Shown: positions 1 through 8,144 of the stretch, one piece after another
Position numbering within the stretch: the stretch's first letter is position 1
Layout: every line of letters begins with the position of its first letter
NCBI GenBank assembly: GCA_036307185.1
Contig: JAXJYC010000025.1
Coordinates: 1 to 51,606, forward strand
Length of the DNA stretch: 51,606 nucleotides
From: SVEL01 sp017381055
GTDB lineage: Bacteria; Bacillota; Clostridia; Lachnospirales; Lachnospiraceae
Direction: 5' to 3'
Notes under the pieces: model-generated
Seen by the model: only the letters and a program-made list of their open reading frames with translations
Database searches by the model: none
What the model was told of the DNA's origin: nothing
Program-made: the position numbers and the translations under genes

Positions 1-119
1 CAATCTGCACATTTACCATTATATGGAGCTAAAGCATATCGCGAACTCATTTTGTGTTAAATTTTCAAGGTACAAACAAAATCAGATATTTTTTATTGTG
101 TCTTTTGACACCTTAATCC
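1..119 (-). repeat. Left copy of a perfect 119-bp inverted repeat, rRNA-leader-like
   Basis: This stretch is the exact reverse complement of 51468-51586. Read on the minus strand it contains GTACCTTGAAAA, a box resembling the antitermination/processing box of Firmicute rRNA leaders and spacers. It would point out of the window to the left. No rRNA gene is inside the window, so the rRNA link is inference from this short box only. It could equally be the shared end of two assembly contigs or another dispersed repeat. Confidence 0.7.
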
Positions 120-120
120 A

Positions 121-320
121 TATAGGAAAGTTCTCAATGAGAACTTCCTATATGATAAAAAACGCTCCGCGAGGATGAGCACTCGCACGATAGGAAAATA
201 TCAGCTAAAGCTGATCGTGCTCGGCTCGCAAAGCGGAGCAAGTCCCTCTAGATAGAGGGATGTAGGGAGATGATGCGGACTTGTCCGCTTTGTTCAACCC
301 GTCCTTGAGAATATAGAAAT
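121..320. repeat. Palindrome-rich leader region upstream of tyrS
   Basis: Several strong inverted repeats are packed between the terminal repeat and tyrS. One hairpin is at 121-153 (TATAGGAA...TTCCTATA arms). A long nested palindrome is closed by GCTCCGC (164-170) and GCGGAGC (233-239), with ATCAGC/GCTGAT (199-214) inside. A short hairpin TCCCTCT...AGAGGGA is near 243-260, and GCGGAC-TT-GTCCGC is at 275-288. None has the GGGTGGTACCGCG core of a T-box, although tyrS genes in Firmicutes are often T-box controlled. A fragment beginning CGCTCCGC recurs after tyrS near 1590. This may be a dispersed palindromic repeat or an unrecognised leader RNA. Confidence 0.55.
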
Positions 321-337
321 AGAAAGGAAGAAGAAAA

Positions 338-1561
338 ATGGGAATCTACGAAGAATTAGTTGCAAGAGGTTTAATTGCACAGGTAACAAATGAAGAAGAA
401 ATTAGAAAGATGGTTAATGAAGGTAAAGCTACATTTTACATTGGCTTTGACCCAACAGCAGACAGCTTACATGTAGGTCACTTCATGGCGCTTTGTCTTA
501 TGAAGAGACTTCAGATGGCTGGAAATAAGCCAGTGGTACTTATCGGTGGTGGTACAGCTCAGATCGGTGATCCATCTGGTAGAAGTGATATGCGTCAGAT
601 GATGACAACAGAGACAATCAATTACAATGTAGAGTGCTTCAAGAAGCAGATGAGCAGATTTATCGATTTCTCTGAGGATAAGGCTATATTAGTAAATAAT
701 GCTGATTGGATTATGAACTTAAATTATATTGATGTATTAAGAGAGGTTGGACCTCATTTCTCAGTAAATAGAATGCTTTCAGCTGAGTGCTACAAGCAGA
801 GAATGGAGAAGGGCTTAAGCTTCCTTGAGTTCAACTACATGATTATGCAGAGCTACGATTTCTATATGTTATTCCAGAAGTACGGCTGTAACATGCAGTT
901 TGGTGGAGATGATCAGTGGAGCAATATGCTTGGTGGTACAGAGCTTATCAGAAGAAAGCTTGGTAAGGATGCTCACGCTATGACTATTACACTTCTTCTT
1001 AACTCAGAAGGTAAGAAGATGGGTAAGACACAGTCAGGTGCTGTATGGCTTGATAGAGAAAAGACTACACCATACGAGTTCTACCAGTACTGGAGAAATG
1101 TGGCAGATGCTGACGTACTTAAGTGTATTAGAATGCTTACATTCCTTCCAATGGATCAGATTGAAGCTATGGATAGCTGGGAAGGTAGCCAGCTTAATCA
1201 GGCTAAGGAAATTCTCGCATACGAGCTTACAAAGCTTGTTCATGGTGAAGAAGATGCTGTTAAGGCACAGGAGCAGGCTCGTTCACTTTTCGGAGGCGGT
1301 AATGGTGATAATGCACCAACAGTGGAAATTTCAGCTGCTGACCTTGTAGATGGTGGTTTAGATGTAATTTCAGCTCTTGTAAAGGCTGAGATGGTTGCTA
1401 GCCGTGGTGAAGGTAGAAGAGCTATTGAGCAGGGCGGTGTAACTGCTGATGGTGAGAAGGTTACTGATGTAAAGGCAGTGCTTACAGAGGCTCAGTTAAA
1501 GGAAGGCGTTCTTCTTAAGAAGGGTAAGAAGTCTTTCAAAAAAGTAGTTCTTGCTTCATAG
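338..1561 (+). CDS. tyrS: Tyrosine--tRNA ligase
   Basis: Cytoplasmic class I aminoacyl-tRNA synthetase that charges tRNA-Tyr with tyrosine using ATP. The 407-residue length is typical of bacterial TyrS. The Rossmann catalytic domain carries the HIGH-type motif as HVGH (residues 45-48) and the KMSKS-type loop as KKMGKT (about 225-230). GGDDQWSNM lies in the tyrosine-binding region. The last ~70 residues form an S4 RNA-binding domain, including GEGRRAIEQGGV and the terminal KKGKKSFKKV. The start is set by an AAGGAAG site about nine bases upstream of the ATG. It stands alone between the palindromic leader and tcdA. No T-box core is visible upstream, so its regulation is not evident. Confidence 0.97.
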   Translation: MGIYEELVARGLIAQVTNEEEIRKMVNEGKATFYIGFDPTADSLHVGHFMALCLMKRLQMAGNKPVVLIGGGTAQIGDPSGRSDMRQMMTTETINYNVECFKKQMSRFIDFSEDKAILVNNADWIMNLNYIDVLREVGPHFSVNRMLSAECYKQRMEKGLSFLEFNYMIMQSYDFYMLFQKYGCNMQFGGDDQWSNMLGGTELIRRKLGKDAHAMTITLLLNSEGKKMGKTQSGAVWLDREKTTPYEFYQYWRNVADADVLKCIRMLTFLPMDQIEAMDSWEGSQLNQAKEILAYELTKLVHGEEDAVKAQEQARSLFGGGNGDNAPTVEISAADLVDGGLDVISALVKAEMVASRGEGRRAIEQGGVTADGEKVTDVKAVLTEAQLKEGVLLKKGKKSFKKVVLAS

Positions 1562-1642
1562 AAAATTCTACGAATTTGTCTATAAAGCAAGTACGCTCCG
1601 CTAAGGATCGCAGGCGAGATTCTATTTAGAAAGGTTAGATAT

Positions 1643-2323
1643 ATGAAAGAACAGTTTGAGCGCACCTCTCTCCTAGTGGGAGAGGAAGCTATAAGCAAAT
1701 TAAATAATTCAAAGGTTCTTATCTTCGGTGTAGGCGGTGTAGGAGGCTATGTAGCTGAAGCACTTGCTAGAACCGGAGTAGGTAGTATAACTATTGTTGA
1801 TAAGGATACGGTATCGGAATCTAATATAAATAGACAGATTATTGCTCTGCATTCAACAGTTGGAAGAGATAAGGTAGATGTCTTAAAGGAGAGAATGGTT
1901 GATATTAATCCTGACATACAGGTAGATGCAAGAAAATGCTTCTTTTTACCGGACAATGCTCATGAGTTTGATTTCGCTCAGTATGATTATATAGTTGATG
2001 CGGTAGATACAGTTACAGCAAAGTTGCAGATAATTGTACAGGCTAAGGAAGCAGAAGTACCAGTTATTTCAGCTATGGGAGCAGGCAATAAGGTTCATCC
2101 AGAAATGTTTGAGATTGCAGATATCTATAAGACAGAGATGTGTCCGCTAGCAAAGGTTATGCGAAGAGAGCTTAAAAATCGTGGAATTAAAAAGCTCAAG
2201 GTGGTATACTCAAAGGAGAAACCAGTATATAAGGGTGACGTACCGGGAAGTATAGCATTTTCGCCTTCAGTGGCAGGTCTTCTTATGGCATCTGAAGTTG
2301 TAAGAGATTTGTGTGAAGGATAA
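1643..2323 (+). CDS. tcdA: tRNA threonylcarbamoyladenosine dehydratase (TcdA/CsdL family)
   Basis: E1-like ThiF/MoeB/HesA-fold enzyme. Members of this subgroup cyclise t6A37 in tRNA to ct6A using ATP. The nucleotide-binding loop FGVGGVGGYVAEAL is at about residues 28-41, followed by the acidic DKDTV strand and the SNINRQ motif that binds ATP in this superfamily. The middle holds YIVDAVDTVTAK and the last third SAMGAGNK and PGSIAFSPSVAGL, both characteristic of the CsdL/TcdA branch rather than ThiF. At 226 residues it is near family length. The ATG follows a GAAAGG site at about eight bases. It lies 82 bases after tyrS; co-transcription is possible, but no promoter or terminator was resolved between them. 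Confidence 0.88.
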   Translation: MKEQFERTSLLVGEEAISKLNNSKVLIFGVGGVGGYVAEALARTGVGSITIVDKDTVSESNINRQIIALHSTVGRDKVDVLKERMVDINPDIQVDARKCFFLPDNAHEFDFAQYDYIVDAVDTVTAKLQIIVQAKEAEVPVISAMGAGNKVHPEMFEIADIYKTEMCPLAKVMRRELKNRGIKKLKVVYSKEKPVYKGDVPGSIAFSPSVAGLLMASEVVRDLCEG

Positions 2324-2385
2324 AAATTTAAGAAATTCTTAAGAATTTTATCAATATTTTTTTAAGATATATAGTGTATATTAAA

Positions 2386-2417
2386 ATCACCCAATAAGAT
2401 GTTGGGTGATTTTTTAC
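2386..2417 (+). terminator. Rho-independent terminator between tcdA and the response regulator
   Basis: The stem AATCACCC...GGGTGATT with a short loop is followed by a run of T. It ends a few bases before the ribosome site of the regulator gene, so it could also attenuate transcription into that gene. Confidence 0.7.
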
Positions 2418-2432
2418 CAAGGTGGAAGAGAA

Positions 2433-3158
2433 ATGAGTGCAGAATTTAAGACAAATGTGTTAGTAGTTGATGATGACAAGGAAATAGTAGGAGCCATAGC
2501 AGCTTTATTAGAACGGGAGGGGTATAATATATATAAAGCGTATGATGGATTAATGGCTTTGGATACAGTTATGTCCAATGACATTCATCTTATGCTTATA
2601 GATGTTATGATGCCTAATATGGACGGTTTATCAGCTATTATGAGAATTCGTGAGACAAAGAATATACCTATTATAGTATTGTCTGCGAAAACAGAAAATA
2701 CAGATAAGGTTTTAGGTCTGAGTGTGGGAGCTGATGACTATATAGCAAAACCTTACAATCCAATGGAACTCGTGGCCAGAGTGAAGTCGGGGCTTCGTCG
2801 ATATATGCGCTTTGGAGCTTTTGGTAAAAGTAACTCTGAAGAAGAAAAGGATGTATTACGAATAGGTGGTTTGGAGTTATATTTGGGCGAAAAGAGGCTG
2901 TTGGTAGACGGTGAAAATATTAAACTGACAGCCACTGAGTTCAAGATTTTAGAACTACTTATGCGTAGTCCAGGAAGAATATATTCAGCAGAGGAAATAT
3001 ATGAGAAAATCTGGAACGAAGATGGATATGGCGTTGAGAATACAGTAATGGTACACATCAGACATATTCGTGAAAAGATTGAGATTAACCCAAAGGAACC
3101 AAGGTATATAAAAGTAGTATGGGGATTAGGTTACAAAATAGAGGAGGTAAATAAGTAG
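2433..3158 (+). CDS. OmpR-family response regulator
   Basis: DNA-binding response regulator of 241 residues. The receiver domain (about 8-122) has the acidic pocket DDD near residues 13-15, the phospho-acceptor Asp57 in LIDVMMP, and Lys106 in IAKPYNP. The C-terminal winged-helix domain (about 145-240) contains LTATEFKILELLM and the recognition-helix region NTVMVHIRHIREKIE, both typical of OmpR/PhoB. I chose the ATG at 2433 because a GGTGG ribosome site precedes it; an upstream GTG lies inside the terminator hairpin. The partner kinase starts one base after the stop codon, so the two are a two-component operon. The signal and target genes are unknown. Confidence 0.92.
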   Translation: MSAEFKTNVLVVDDDKEIVGAIAALLEREGYNIYKAYDGLMALDTVMSNDIHLMLIDVMMPNMDGLSAIMRIRETKNIPIIVLSAKTENTDKVLGLSVGADDYIAKPYNPMELVARVKSGLRRYMRFGAFGKSNSEEEKDVLRIGGLELYLGEKRLLVDGENIKLTATEFKILELLMRSPGRIYSAEEIYEKIWNEDGYGVENTVMVHIRHIREKIEINPKEPRYIKVVWGLGYKIEEVNK

Positions 3159-3159
3159 T

Positions 3160-5217
3160 ATGATTAAGAAGTTATTTGGAAAATTTTTAAAATTGCCTTT
3201 TTTACTTTTAATTGTTGCCCTAACAGGTGTTATGGTTTGGGAAGCAACTAATTTAGCAAATAAATATGCAAATGCAGAAAAATTAAAAGAAGAAATCGAT
3301 TATGAGTATTATGGTAATGGAGAGGATAAATACTATAAACTGAATGAAGAATTGCTCTGGTATTTAGAATCAGTATTGAGTAGATATGAGGAATATGGAG
3401 TTGACGGTATACATGCGTACTATGAAAACATATGTAGACCATATGGTTATAGGCTTTTTGAAATAGCATTGGCAGATGATGAGCATGTATATGATAGTGT
3501 GTCAGGAACTGTCATAGAAAATAATAATTTTGAGGATAATCATGATGATGCTATAACAACAATTCTTGATACACCTACGGAAGCACGTATATTGCGTGCA
3601 ACAGAAATGTATAAATGTGATAAATACGGCTGGAAAGCAGTGTCTCTATATGATTATTTAGACGAGCAAGATATGAGTTTCTTAAGACAGGTTGCACCAG
3701 AGTTGACTATAAGAGTCTGTGCGACAAATCATTCAGTGAATTATTATTATCAAGATTTGGAAGCGACTGTAATAAAAGAAAAAGAAAAAGTGGATAGTGA
3801 CGTAGAGGCTTTTATTTTGAAAGCGATTGTGAGATATATAGCATATGTAGTTGGCTTTGTTTTGCTTTGGATACTTGAGATAATTAAGCTTAAGAAGAAA
3901 GTTAATGAAAATGAAAACCGAGGAAGAGTGGAAAAAATAAAATCAGAGCTAATTATATTAGTTGGTGGAGCTGCGTTACTTTTCTTGATACAATTGCTTG
4001 TGGAGTATTTTGAGTTTATTACTTATGGCAGTGATGATGATATAAAGCTGTTGCAGTTTATTGTATGTATTGCTGCTACTGTGAGTGCAGCTATATTGTA
4101 TGGTATGATTTCTATTTTTGTTAAGAAGTTATATAGAGGATGTGTACTTGCAGATAGTTTAATAGTAAAATGCGCAAGAAAAGCCTATGTTATTGCTAAA
4201 AAGACTTATAACAAAGAAAATTATGGAAGTTCAAAGGATATTAAAAAACTATATATTCGTAAGGTTTGCATGGATATAGCGGTTACTGTAATGTGTGGAT
4301 TTAGCATGTTTTATATGTGGAATAATTGGGAGTATGATTTAGCATTAATTGGTATAGTGGTTTATATATTCTACATATATAAGAGTATCAAGGAATATAA
4401 GTATTTACGATTATTTAATAAGGTTAATCAAAGTATTGATTATATTTATAATGGATGGTATGAATATGTTGACAGAACTAGCAGAAGCGAAATAATGATG
4501 AAACTTTCAAACCTTTCGGAAGGATTTGAACGATCAGTGGCTAAGCAGATAGAGGCAGAGAAGCTTCAGGTTGAGCTTATTACAAATGTTTCTCATGATT
4601 TAAAGACACCTCTTACTTCAGTTATAAGTTATGTAGATTTGCTTTCTAAAGAAGAATTGCCACCTGTTGCATCGGATTATGTTAAGATTTTAGTGGACAA
4701 GTCTGATAGATTAAAGAATATAGTATCTGATGTATTTGATTTGGCAAAGGCTGCTAGTGGTGAAGAGATACAGTTGGAAAACTTAGATGGAATTATACTT
4801 GTTAATCAGGTTATTTCGGATATGAGTGATGCAATAGCTGATTCGGAAAGAGAGATTAAGCTCAAGATAGAAAGTGATGCTGCTCCTATAACAGCTAATG
4901 GTCAGAAACTTTATAGAGTGTTCCAAAATGTTATAGATAACGCTCTTAAGTATTCCATGCCAGGTACAAGAATCTTTATCAACGCATTTATGGAAGGTAA
5001 TGAGTTTGTATTTACTATAAAGAATGTTTCAGAGTTTGAGATTGACTTTACAGAGGAAGAGATACTTTCGAGATTTGTAAGAGGCGACAAGTCTAGAAAT
5101 TCAGAAGGTAATGGTTTAGGATTATCAATTGCAAAGAGCTTTACAGAACAGTGTGGAGGCAGATTCGCAGTTGAAATTGATGATGATATGTTTAAGGTTG
5201 TTATAAGACTTAGATAA
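3160..5217 (+). CDS. Membrane sensor histidine kinase, multi-pass
   Basis: Sensor kinase of 685 residues, partner of the regulator directly upstream. One membrane segment is at about 12-30, followed by an extracytoplasmic sensor stretch to about 215. Further hydrophobic helices lie near 220-240, 262-285, 298-322, 370-390 and 395-412, giving about six passes. The dimerisation/phosphoacceptor domain has NVSHDLKTPLT with His479. The ATPase domain shows the N box (QNVIDNALKYS) and G box (GNGLGLSIAKS). The G1 region (DFTEEEILSRF) is divergent. The architecture resembles VanS-like multi-pass kinases common in Lachnospiraceae. The ligand is not predictable. The gene ends at a terminator shared with the convergent AP2-like gene. 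Confidence 0.92.
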   Translation: MIKKLFGKFLKLPFLLLIVALTGVMVWEATNLANKYANAEKLKEEIDYEYYGNGEDKYYKLNEELLWYLESVLSRYEEYGVDGIHAYYENICRPYGYRLFEIALADDEHVYDSVSGTVIENNNFEDNHDDAITTILDTPTEARILRATEMYKCDKYGWKAVSLYDYLDEQDMSFLRQVAPELTIRVCATNHSVNYYYQDLEATVIKEKEKVDSDVEAFILKAIVRYIAYVVGFVLLWILEIIKLKKKVNENENRGRVEKIKSELIILVGGAALLFLIQLLVEYFEFITYGSDDDIKLLQFIVCIAATVSAAILYGMISIFVKKLYRGCVLADSLIVKCARKAYVIAKKTYNKENYGSSKDIKKLYIRKVCMDIAVTVMCGFSMFYMWNNWEYDLALIGIVVYIFYIYKSIKEYKYLRLFNKVNQSIDYIYNGWYEYVDRTSRSEIMMKLSNLSEGFERSVAKQIEAEKLQVELITNVSHDLKTPLTSVISYVDLLSKEELPPVASDYVKILVDKSDRLKNIVSDVFDLAKAASGEEIQLENLDGIILVNQVISDMSDAIADSEREIKLKIESDAAPITANGQKLYRVFQNVIDNALKYSMPGTRIFINAFMEGNEFVFTIKNVSEFEIDFTEEEILSRFVRGDKSRNSEGNGLGLSIAKSFTEQCGGRFAVEIDDDMFKVVIRLR

Positions 5218-5242
5218 AATTCTCCTACATAAAGTAATTAAG

Positions 5243-5277
5243 AAAAAGCTAAGGGACAAGTGCCCTTAGCTTTTTCG
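5243..5277. terminator. Bidirectional terminator
   Basis: The stem AAAAAGCTAAGGG...CCCTTAGCTTTTT has A and T tracts on both sides. It can therefore end both the kinase transcript from the left and the convergent AP2-like transcript from the right. Confidence 0.85.
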
Positions 5278-6046
5278 ATATTTTTACATTATTATATAGT
5301 TCTAGATATTCTTTACTGTCTAATGAATCAATATAATTTTTTTGGTAGCTTATAGTAAAGCCATTTTCTGTTAAAGTGTCCACTGCCTTGTTGTATGCTA
5401 CAGCTGCTTCTATATCAGTCTTATATCTTCCTATTATATAGTCGCCATTAATATGAATTTTGGAAACGTAAGTCTGAAGATTATTCTTTAATTCTTTTGT
5501 TACGCCATTATAGCGGTTGATAATCTTAATATTTTGATATCTATAATCAGTATTATCATTATTAATAAATAGGTAATCCTTACCTGGAACAGCAAAATTC
5601 TTAATACCATAGCGATTTAAAATGTTAAGCTGCATACCGTAATCAGCTACAAAAAGATGTCCGCCTCTTCTCATGATTTTATGAGTTGAATAAAAGAATA
5701 AATCGTCAACGTCAAATTTAAGAGGAGCGTAAGGGTCGTTATCTAAGTAGTATTCAAAGTACTTAGGAAACAGATAAATAGGGTTTTTAAAGTACATTCC
5801 ATTGTCTTTAAAGTTAATAAGTACGACCCATTTTTCAAAATTGATAACCCTTGTCTTCTTATTATAATCAGTTATCAAAATTTTCTTTTTAGAATTCATT
5901 ATATCGTTTGCTTCTAAGTAGGCCTTGTGAGCTTCTTTCTCAGTCGCAAAGCTACCTAAACTTATATGTTTGTTTTTATATGTAAAAGATGAACGAAAGT
6001 AAATTGTTCCATCTTTCTTCTTTGCACTATACACTCCTGGATACAT
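5249..6046 (-). CDS. AP2/HNH-like DNA-binding protein of unknown role
   Basis: Orphan 265-residue protein. Residues ~1-45 read as an AP2-type domain: YPGVYSAKKKDG, then YFRSSF, then LGSFATEKEAHKAY, the usual three-strand plus helix pattern. A second, weaker AP2-like unit lies near 195-235 (YVSKIHING, GRYKTDIEAAVAYNKAV). Between them, about 150-185, is a stretch with NNDNTDYRYQNIKI that resembles the tail of an HNH nuclease (D-N-NR-ENL), but its expected histidines are missing. In phage and homing endonucleases these domains occur together, so this may be a domesticated, nuclease-dead relative; that is inference. It is transcribed alone, convergent with the kinase. Confidence 0.6.
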   Translation of the reverse strand: MYPGVYSAKKKDGTIYFRSSFTYKNKHISLGSFATEKEAHKAYLEANDIMNSKKKILITDYNKKTRVINFEKWVVLINFKDNGMYFKNPIYLFPKYFEYYLDNDPYAPLKFDVDDLFFYSTHKIMRRGGHLFVADYGMQLNILNRYGIKNFAVPGKDYLFINNDNTDYRYQNIKIINRYNGVTKELKNNLQTYVSKIHINGDYIIGRYKTDIEAAVAYNKAVDTLTENGFTISYQKNYIDSLDSKEYLELYNNVKISKKLRALVP

Positions 6047-6279
6047 ATTTTTGCTCCTAAATTTACAAAATTTCTTAAATCTTAGATGATTTTATCACGA
6101 AATCAGAAAAAATAGAAGAAAAATATTCCTAAGTGGCACTTTAGCACGAAAAACAGCCTATGGTAAATGTGCACAAAAGTTGATTAGGAATAAGTGCATC
6201 TTTGTTAGAATGTGCAAATGAAATGCTTTTATACAGTAAAATATGGGTGTTAAATAGTCCCAAACTTGCGGTTGAGTTG

Positions 6280-6309
6280 TTGACACTTGGCAAAAATATC
6301 CAATATAAT
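6280..6309 (+). promoter_or_regulatory. Sigma-A type promoter for the cell wall hydrolase gene
   Basis: TTGACA (6280-6285) and TATAAT (6304-6309) are separated by 18 bases, leaving a leader of about 85 bases before the hydrolase start. The region 6047-6279 holds no gene I can support. Confidence 0.8.
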
Positions 6310-6403
6310 GAGCCATGTTAATCTTGAAACAAAAGGTCGAAGTTAAGCAGAGAAAGATTAAGGGGTTAATAAAGGGCTCTGTTTGATGAGAAAGGAGAAA
6401 CAA

Positions 6404-7153
6404 ATGGATTACATTAATAAGATTAAAACAATTGCAAGTGGTGCAGTTATCGTAGTAGTAGCGTGCACAACAATTGCAATGTCAACAGCGGATAAAGCAG
6501 TAACAAATTCGCAGAACGTAAGTTGTACAACAGAAGAGTCTTCTTCAGATGATGGAAGTGCCCCCGGGCCGTATTTATCAAATGTAGAGGTAAACACTAG
6601 TTTTGTACAGTCGGCAGTAATAGATTTTGATTGTACAGCTGAAAATGAAACAGAAAATGAGACACAGATTTTAGCAGAAGAAGAAACAATTGAAGAGGAA
6701 GTTATTGAGCAACCAGTTGCGACAGCTCAAGGAAACGAGAGCCATCAGGTAGCTGAACCAGAGTATGTATTAGAATTCTCAGAGGAAGATTACCAGGTAC
6801 TCTGTAAAATTGTTGAAGCAGAAGCAGGAGATCAGGATGACAAAGGAAGAATACTTGTTGCAAACGTTATAATTAATAGAGTCAAGACAGAAGGCAAGTA
6901 TGGAAATACAATTAAAGAAGTTGTATTTGCTAATAATGGAAAGACATATCAGTTCTCTCCTACAAAGCCAGGCGGAAGTTATTATAGTGTTACAGCAAGT
7001 GAGCTTACAATTGAGTGTGTAGATAGAGCGCTCAGGGGAGAGGATTATTCAGAAGGTGCATTATACTTCTGTATGAAGACATCGTCAAATAGTTGGTTTA
7101 ATACAAGTCTTCAGTTCTTATTTAAGCATCAGGATCATTATTTTTACAAATAG
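6404..7153 (+). CDS. Secreted cell wall hydrolase, SleB-like (Hydrolase_2)
   Basis: Probable exported peptidoglycan hydrolase of 249 residues. The N-terminus has a signal-like helix (about 8-28, ASGAVIVVVACTTIAM). An acidic, low-complexity linker follows to about residue 120. The C-terminal ~125 residues match the SleB/CwlJ Hydrolase_2 fold: LCKIVEAEAGDQDDKGRILV with the conserved glutamate, NVIINRV, then FSPTKPG and a terminal KHQDHYFYK. Proteins of this fold cleave glycan strands, as in spore cortex lysis. With this signal and linker, a vegetative wall-remodelling role is equally possible. The ATG at 6404 is preceded by AAAGGAG. The gene is monocistronic, ending at the hairpin at 7166-7196. 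Confidence 0.85.
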   Translation: MDYINKIKTIASGAVIVVVACTTIAMSTADKAVTNSQNVSCTTEESSSDDGSAPGPYLSNVEVNTSFVQSAVIDFDCTAENETENETQILAEEETIEEEVIEQPVATAQGNESHQVAEPEYVLEFSEEDYQVLCKIVEAEAGDQDDKGRILVANVIINRVKTEGKYGNTIKEVVFANNGKTYQFSPTKPGGSYYSVTASELTIECVDRALRGEDYSEGALYFCMKTSSNSWFNTSLQFLFKHQDHYFYK

Positions 7154-7165
7154 ATTAACGAGTGA

Positions 7166-7196
7166 AACACCCATACTTTTATGTATGGGTGTTTTT
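7166..7196 (+). terminator. Terminator after the cell wall hydrolase
   Basis: ACACCCATAC...GTATGGGTGT stem with a short loop and a T tract. Confidence 0.85.
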
Positions 7197-7201
7197 AGTA
7201 T

Positions 7202-7492
7202 GTCAAAAGCTTGTTGCATATATTTGATATCATATTGTCCAAGCTTTATACTGTGATTTTCACATGCTGCGAATATTTGATTTTCTAAATACTTTGATAG
7301 AGTTTATTTATAACGGACGTGACCGGCTCATACGCACCGTCCATGGTGCTATTCGCCTTTTTCCAACGTCCTGTTGGAAAATCACTAGTGAAGGACAAAG
7401 TATTAAGAAAATCTAAATATTCTCCGCTATCGTGAAAACTACAGTATAAAGTTGTACAATATGATAAATCAAATTTGTGGTAGGCTTTTGAC
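7202..7492. mobile_element. MITE-like palindromic element with ~95-bp inverted repeat arms
   Basis: The two halves of this 291-bp stretch are imperfect reverse complements. The outer ends are GTCAAAAGC (7202-7210) and GCTTTTGAC (7484-7492). The arms share blocks such as TTGATATCATATTGT against its complement near 7455-7470, CTTTATACTGT, and the TTTTC/GAAAA stretches next to GAATATTT. No protein is encoded; the centre (about 7300-7390) is not palindromic. It sits between the terminator of one gene and the promoter region of another, as expected of a miniature inverted-repeat element moved by a transposase elsewhere. No clear target-site duplication is seen. Confidence 0.7.
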
Positions 7493-7588
7493 TGTCATAA
7501 AACCCATAATAAAAGAGGGTGTTAATGGCGGGAGTAGTGTGGTAGAATTATTAGTGATTTGATTTATGTATTTGTAGAGGAGTAGGTT

Positions 7589-8011
7589 ATGAAGAGATAT
7601 ATTAAGATTGGCTGTGGTGTGATTGTTTTAGGGATTGTTATATGGTTGGCGTATACTTTAATCTTTCATAATGAGAAGAATAAATTCGATTTTGAGAAGG
7701 ATAGAGTGAATATGGAAATGGTTGCGTCTGAAATTGAGCAAGGGAGATATGATGTTACAGAAAATGGCTTAGTAGAGTTACCTGAGGAATATGAAAGACT
7801 TTCAGATACGGGTGAAGTATGTTTAGTTATGTTTGATGGTAAGGCAGCAGTATATTTTTGGACTTATAGAGGTATGTTAGAAAGTTCGAAGGGATACGTA
7901 TATGTTTTTGATAATGCAACTAAAGATGTTATAGATAAATGCTCAAGTAGTAATAATTTTGTTAATATTAAGGAAGTTACTAAGAATTGGTATAGTGTAT
8001 CTACAGATTAA
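7589..8011 (+). CDS. Small membrane-anchored hypothetical protein
   Basis: I do not recognise this 140-residue protein. It has a short basic N-terminus, one strong membrane helix (about 7-26, GCGVIVLGIVIWLAYTLIF), then a soluble domain of about 110 residues with alternating strands (TGEVCLVMFDGKAAVYFW, GYVYVFDNATKDVI). A type II anchored extracytoplasmic domain is the simplest reading. The ATG follows a GGAG site about nine bases upstream. It stands alone between the MITE-like element and the thrC promoter. The context gives no functional hint. Confidence 0.7.
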   Translation: MKRYIKIGCGVIVLGIVIWLAYTLIFHNEKNKFDFEKDRVNMEMVASEIEQGRYDVTENGLVELPEEYERLSDTGEVCLVMFDGKAAVYFWTYRGMLESSKGYVYVFDNATKDVIDKCSSSNNFVNIKEVTKNWYSVSTD

Positions 8012-8068
8012 CATTATAACTTGGAGACAAATTTATATTAAATTTTACACTTTAATTTAGAAAAGCAC

Positions 8069-8097
8069 TTGTATCTACTAAAAACTTGTGCTATAGT
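8069..8097 (+). promoter_or_regulatory. Promoter of thrC
   Basis: TTGTAT (8069-8074), a 17-base spacer and TATAGT (8092-8097), about 47 bases upstream of the thrC start. Confidence 0.7.
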
Positions 8098-8144
8098 AAA
8101 CGATGATTATAAATTCAAGTTAAAGTACGAAAGGAAGGTTAATC

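Noticed and set aside
6316..6403. c-di-AMP or other riboswitch in the cell wall hydrolase leader
   Set aside because: Such leaders are known for this enzyme class, but the leader is only ~85 bases and shows none of the motifs I would expect.
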